A stretch of 64,000 nt of DNA from Malus domestica (lineage: Eukaryota; Streptophyta; Magnoliopsida; Rosales; Rosaceae), in the NCBI RefSeq assembly GCF_042453785.1, contig NC_091675.1, forward strand, positions 52,214,501 through 52,278,500, written 5' to 3'. The translations under genes and the position numbers were made by a program. This document shows, piece by piece, positions 58,458 to 64,000 of the stretch (position 1 is the first letter of the stretch; each line of letters starts with the position of its first letter). The notes beneath the pieces are model-generated. The model ran no database searches, was not told the DNA's origin, and saw only the letters and a program-made list of their open reading frames with translations.

Positions 58458-61400
58458 TCAAAGTTGTTTCTTCTTCTCGAGACTAGAAGCAGCAATCCGT
58501 TGTCGCTTCTTCCAGGCTGGAATCTTGCCCGGGAATGCCCACCGCAAAAATTTCTCCCACGAGTAGCAGGTCACAAACATGAGAAGAGCCCATAACAGTA
58601 ATTTGTTTCTCAATCCCACTGGCAAGGGCACCAGCCTAAGCCAGTCATTCAAGTCCCTGAATACATCAGATGTGATAACTGTGAAGAAACCAGCCGCAGC
58701 CACGATGGCATACAAGAATGGCTTGTTTTCTGTGATGCTCTGATTGAACGGATGCCCCATGTAGTTCACAGCAAAGGTGGCCACCTGTAGCATCATGCTC
58801 ACCATGTACGAGACTGTATTTACAAGGTTGGGATGAAAATCAGAGTCTGGTTCAATGCACTCGTCTGGCATGTGTCTCTCAGCCTCGTTCACAGAAGATA
58901 TCAAGAAAAATAAGTGGATAGCAAACTGTCCCAACAGAGAAAGAAAGACATAGGAGCAGAAGACATTCGGATGAGGCCGTTCAGCTGAAAGGGTTGGAAG
59001 AGGGCGTGCATGTGAGATGAATAGGAAAAAGGCAGCCGTAAACACACCGCTGATAGTAGCCTGCACATCACCCAGCTTGACACCATCCAAGTACATAACA
59101 CTAAGCACATAAGCTGTCGCGAGGCAGTTGAGGCCTAGTATTTTAAACATCTGGAGAGTAGTCACCAGAGTACTGCGACCTTGACGAATTATGTCAGTGG
59201 TCGGAGCAACCGATGCATGCTTCGCTGTGAATGGTGATGCCATGGAAGCGTCTCCAAGCTTTACAATTGGAGCTGAGCGACCATCCCCCTCCTCATTCAT
59301 CTCATCCATTAGTCTCTTTTGCAATGAAGCTAGCTTCTGTCGTTTCAACTCGGCAGCCGACAGATTCCGGTTACCAGCTGGGTTGCTAGTGGGATCCAAT
59401 TTTGCGGTGGCTTTTCCCTTTGAAGAGACTTCTCTATTTACACTAGTAGATTTACCTGCAACATCCAATGCAGACTTGGACTTCTTTGGCTCTTTAGACG
59501 TTTCACTGGGCGGCTTTCCACTCTGAGTTGGAGGCACCGCATTCAATAGAGCAACTCCCACATGGGACTGAGAGGAGAGAAACATACCACACTTTATTAG
59601 TTCACAGCTTAATTATGAAAAAGCAGCACACATGATTCGAGCTATAATTTGACTTTCTTACATTAAATCCTTAAAAAAAATTAAGAAAACACAAAACAGT
59701 ACTAATAAATATCTGAAAAGCTATTAAGGGAACAAGTGAGACAATTAATCTTTGATTCTGTAGAAGCCCATGTGTGTGTGTGTGTGTCTGTGTGTGTCAA
59801 TGTGTGTAAGCGAGTACACTATGGGGAGTGAAACATATTGCTACACCTAGAACTTTACTTATTCTTTTGTAGCATGAAACCATGATAACTAACTTCAAAG
59901 TTAGAATGGCAACCCCCCACAGTTCTGGAATGAATACAAAGGAAACACCCTGAAGGCTTGTCTGGTGCCCAGAATTTAACTGGATTGTTGTCAAGGGAAC
60001 GGATTAGATTGGATTGCACTAGATTGGATAGGATAACTTTAATTTTTATTTTAAGGATATGATAATTTTTTATAACATGCGATGTTTTAGTAATTGTTCT
60101 TTCTAAGAATAGGATAGTTTTAGTAGCACCTATGTTCATGGACCCAGGTCCCTGGTCTTGGGTTCATGGTCACGAGGTCAGAGTGGTAGGAATAATTATC
60201 ATACAAGAACGAAACTGATGGGATTGGCTTTTATCCAATCCCTATTATTTTTTAGTACCAAACATAGGATTGAAATAAACTAATCCAATTCTACTATCGT
60301 TAATTGCCATTACGTCAATAACTGACTTTTAATACTTACACTAAGGATTTATTATTTCAAATAAGCCAGTTGCCTTGCCAAGAAAAAATAACTCAACTAG
60401 TAGTTGAATATTCACAAAACAAATTACCTGCTTCAACGCTCCAACGTCATTGGTTCCATCCCCACACATCAATGTTATCCTCCCCACTGTTTTGAAAGTA
60501 GTCAAAATCAGCTCCTTCTGCTCAGGAGCAACTCTCGCATAAACCTAATAAGATGACTCCAGTCAGCAACGTTAAGATAAAGCCACTAATCAAAAACAAG
60601 TTTCACAATTAATACTTAATTGGTTATTAATAAGCACCTTGACATATGGAATGACCCGTATAACAGCAGAGGTTTGTAGCAACATTTCAAAGCAGTCACC
60701 ACCAATACAGAGATCATGAGTCTCAGACAAAGCTTCCACCTCGTTTTCACTGAAATCAGTTTCATCAATTCCATTCAGAACAAAGGATAAAGAAATAAGG
60801 AGGTGAATCAGCAAAAAGAGTGCAGAAGGGAAACAAATTCACAAGAACATAAATAAAAACCAAAAAACGATAGGAACTCCCAATTATTGAACCACTTTAG
60901 TAGGTTTTACAGCCAAGCAAAACATCAAGAGTACCAAACCAAATTGAAAACAGTCAATCCATTAAATAAGAAAAGCTTTACTTGTAAGGAATCATCTGAG
61001 TCTCATCAGGAGATATCCACTCATATCCTTCACCGTCCCTCTTTGGACCAAGAATTAATGCTGATTTTGATATAATATGAACTTGGCTAGCAACATGGCA
61101 AGCTGTCAGAGCCTGATCACCAGTAATCATCACCTAACAAAAGAAACACTTTGGATAAATATATATACTTAAATTTTATATCTGCCTACGCAGCGGCTTT
61201 GTTAAAAACAAAATGAATGAGAATGATTGTACCATACAAAGGAAAACAAGAAAAACAGGGGAAAGGGAACACCAAACCAAAGAGCTGTGAGCAAACAAAA
61301 AATAAACTACACTAAATCTGTAAACAATCAGGACAACCCAAAAGAAAGCAGTAGGTAGAATATCCTGACAAAGACATGCAAGAACAACCCAAAAGAAAGC

Positions 61401-63280
61401 AGTAGGTAGAATATCCTGACAAAGACATGCAAGAATGGTTCTGTGTAAAATGGTCATAATGGCCCTCGTACAGCAAAACCATTGTTTGAGCTTATCAAAT
61501 GAAAGAAGATATGCGAGAGTGTTCAACAGTAAAACATGATTTCAACTAATCAAATGAAAGTATTTAAAATTACACCAAACTCCAATCTAGATGTCCATAG
61601 TGCTGATACAGAGATAAAAAAACAATCAACACCCCAAAAGCAAGCAGTTGGTCGAATATCCTTATGAAGATATGCAAGAGTGGTTTTCTGTAAAAGGGTC
61701 ATAATGGCCCTCTAATATAGTAAAACGTGGTTTGAATTTATCAAAAAAGGGAGCATTTAAGAATAGCTACACAACTATAATTTAGAAGTCCATAGTGCTG
61801 ATAATTCTACAGCTATCACCATATAAAGGCTCTTCTGCAATATTTCTTCATAGGAATAGTTCCTGGAAATGCAACATGACCATGATAGTCTTACAAACTT
61901 GCTTCTAAATGTTTATGGCCAAAAATAACTATAAAAAATGAAAATGATTTCTTCACCTCAATAAAAGGCTAACATAGTTTCTTTTTCTCTGGAATATACT
62001 TCTTAAGTGATGGTAGTTAAGGGTAAGATACAAGATAGCATTCCCTTATACAAAATTACAGATAGACCGTCAGGGAAACCACATACCAAGTCATGTGAGG
62101 ATCGTTTAAGCTCAGACAAAATAGTGGCTGAATCTGATCTAATAGGACAGTTAAAAACCTGAAATTCAAACGACAAGAATTTAGTGACGTGAAGGAAGTA
62201 AACAAAGCCTACTCCAGACACTAATCTAATCTTCAAAACAAGATAAATGGGACAAAAATAAATAAAAAAACAGAAACAGTAAGAAAACTATTACTCTGTA
62301 TGAGGAAATAATAGAAATGATTAATTTACCGCAAAACCAGCAAAGGTAAGGCCACTCTCCACCACATCCCTATCCAAGCTTCTGGCTTCGCTAACCTTCA
62401 AGCAATAAGAAGATAATTAAACACTTCAAATACAATATAAAAAACAAAGCCTATAAAACTTCCTTAGAGAGAGATAAGGGACAAACTATGTGAAACTCTT
62501 CAAGTATAAGAAGTGTCATTGAATTTAAATCCAGTTACTCAGATATTATACATATGTAATTAACAATAATGTAAAGTAGAAAAGTAAAGACATAGCCTTT
62601 GGTTAATTCGTGTTTCTACTTGAGATCATTATGCATGTCAAATTAGAAACTCGATTCTATAATCTATATTTTAAACCATTTCCTCCTTAAGGTTAAATTT
62701 CTAAATTACGAAAAATGAAGAAAAATACTAATTGATGATACGCCAAATGAAGTTTGCTTGAAATTTAACATGCACCATGAAGAAGATCAAAGCATTAAAT
62801 CCAGAAGTTGGATTGGGCTAAGGAAGAAAAAGAGTCCTGAAAATTCATTAGTTATGATTAATAGCTTCAAGACATAAGTTTATTATTAAAAAAAACAAAT
62901 TCTTATCTTATCTGTAATCCAACCAGTCTGATGCATAAACTCAAAAGTAAAACATTTTTTTTGACATTTTAAGTACTGAACTCAATGCGATGGCTCTCAA
63001 AAGTCTTCCCTTTTCCAGTCCAATTTAAAATCATCTAGTACCACATAACATGGTATGACCAGTGTGTACATAAGTTATTTCCTTTGAACATGAACCACCA
63101 GGACCTATACTATTCAAAGCAATTGAGAAATAACAAATCCAGAGAACTTACTGTCATGTCAGGAAGAGATTTGTAGGCAAGGGCCAGAACACGAGACCCT
63201 TGTCGAGTAAATTTCTTGTAAGTTTCAACATAAAATGATGGCACTTCAGTGAGTCTACCCTGAATGGTTTCAGGGGCACC
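58458..63280 (-). CDS. P5A-type ER P-type ATPase (MIA/PDR2 type), 3' part only
   Basis: Endoplasmic reticulum P5A ATPase; relatives extract misinserted transmembrane segments, and the Arabidopsis gene is needed for pollen development and phosphate sensing. Seven minus-strand exons: 63280-63152, 62395-62330, 62158-62087, 61133-60982, 60749-60638, 60544-60428, 59567-58458, all in phase, about 585 codons. Visible motifs are [20 protein letters not shown] (after the KGAPE site), [30 protein letters not shown], the hinge motif [15 protein letters not shown], a Lys/Ser-rich linker, and [20 protein letters not shown]. Membrane helices follow ([40 protein letters not shown] and later ones). The protein ends KKQL, a dilysine (KKxx) ER retrieval signal. 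The phosphorylation site DKTGTLT and N-terminal half lie beyond 64000. Confidence 0.95.
59772..59801. repeat. (GT)n microsatellite in the P5A ATPase intron
   Basis: TGTGTGTG tract with one TC interruption, inside the 860-bp intron 59568-60427. Confidence 0.9.
61333..61434. repeat. 51-bp perfect tandem duplication in a P5A ATPase intron
   Basis: ACAACCCAAAAGAAAGCAGT and onward is repeated exactly with a 51-bp period. A diverged third version, together with its downstream flank (GTCATAATGGCCCTC), recurs near 61628-61715, so an older duplication of about 250-300 bp underlies it. The frame at 61176-61526 on the minus strand simply reads through the repeat. Confidence 0.9.
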
Positions 63281-64000
63281 CTGAAATGAAAAGAAAAATT
63301 CATTGTTAACAGCTATTAATACTGGAGTGAACATCTTTTCTACTGCAAAGATATAGAAAAAGGAGTAATTAGATTGTAATATATTACATAAGAAATAGAA
63401 CCACTGAAATGAGAAAAAAATGGAAACTGTACAAAATAGTGAAGCGGGAGTTTGAAGGAAACAGGACTAAAAAATATATATCAAACAGACAACCAAAAAT
63501 AGCAACACCAAGGACAGGTTAAAACCACCAAAGGAGCCTAAGAAACTACTTTCCAAGTTCACATTCAACAGGAAAGGACGGTCACCACACTCATTAGAGA
63601 CTGAGGCTCGCAGATCTTCCACCTACACCCCGACCCCCCCCCCCCCCCAATAATCTTCAAAAGTTTGATTGTTACTCTGCATCAAAACAACTTATATTGC
63701 AGACAACAGCAACCCCAAAAGAACCTTGGCCTTCTTCAAAACCCATATTATTTCACTTGATAATCACAACATTTGGGATTACCAGCTCGAAATTTCTTCC
63801 CAAGATAGTTTCAGCCACAAACTTAAAAGCTAGAAGACAGTGGAGAACAGAGTTACTATTTCCCCCTTTTCCCTTGGTTAAACGCCAACACATTTGTCTC
63901 CTCTAGTGTGTCAAATAACCAGTATTGAGCTCTATAAGTGCAGAAATCAAAGTCAACACCTGACTATGAGGGTAGATATAACAAGATATGACAAGAACAA
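63281..64000 (-). other. P5A ATPase intron, continuing past the window edge
   Basis: No further exon seen in this 720-bp stretch, which contains a poly(C) run at about 63634-63649. The next exon upstream should lie beyond 64000. Confidence 0.7.

Noticed and set aside
61176..61526. 116-codon minus-strand frame with internal repeat
   Set aside because: It reads through the intronic 51-bp duplication of the P5A ATPase gene; not coding.

Overview
This is a 64-kb piece of nuclear genome from a flowering plant. It is AT-rich, its genes have many introns, and plant transposable elements fill most of the space between them. The gene families and the abundance of short non-autonomous elements fit a woody eudicot, most likely Rosaceae such as apple or pear. 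That placement is inference; no species marker is present. I see no bacterial or viral genes, tRNA or rRNA genes, or CRISPR.

Four real genes are supported. (1) 21438-30865 (+): a 16-exon dynamin-related GTPase of the ARC5/DRP5B type (chloroplast and peroxisome division), 775 codons, every junction in phase. (2) 35790-37067 (+): a 3-exon NAC factor of the XND1/ANAC104 type (xylem differentiation), 204 aa. (3) 54583-56823 (+): a 2-exon ANTH-domain clathrin adaptor of the AP180/PICALM5 type, 601 aa. (4) 58458-63280 (-): the last seven visible exons of a P5A-type ER ATPase (MIA/PDR2 type), whose 5' part lies beyond the right edge. They are unrelated neighbours, with no operon-like logic.

Layout: 1-6165 is a tandem array of about 0.88-kb units carrying a copia-LTR segment, ending in a copia RNase H remnant, polypurine tract and 3' LTR. 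8246-8780 is a broken cyclophilin copy. 9626-10224 holds transposase and copia RT fragments. 10882-11325 is a GC-rich open frame of unknown origin. 12887-16234 is a large inverted repeat with about 1.65-kb arms and a very short loop. 19048-19819 is a solo LTR with a perfect 5-bp target duplication. 20741-21042 is a MITE just upstream of ARC5. 31489-32626 is a small degenerate LTR element. 33670-34937 is a hAT-type element with a perfect 8-bp target duplication and a Mutator-type MITE nested in it; a second copy of that MITE sits in intron 2 of the NAC gene. 40395-49577 is a complete, very recent Ty3/gypsy insertion (2.69-kb LTRs nearly identical, TSD CTGAA) on the minus strand, with a heavily broken interior. 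49578-53255 is repeats and AT-rich filler.

The most interesting signals are the giant inverted repeat, the gypsy element whose LTRs look young but whose coding region looks dead, and the LTR-derived tandem array. I found no convincing previously undescribed multi-gene system. Splice sites and identities were read by eye and from family knowledge, without database searches.
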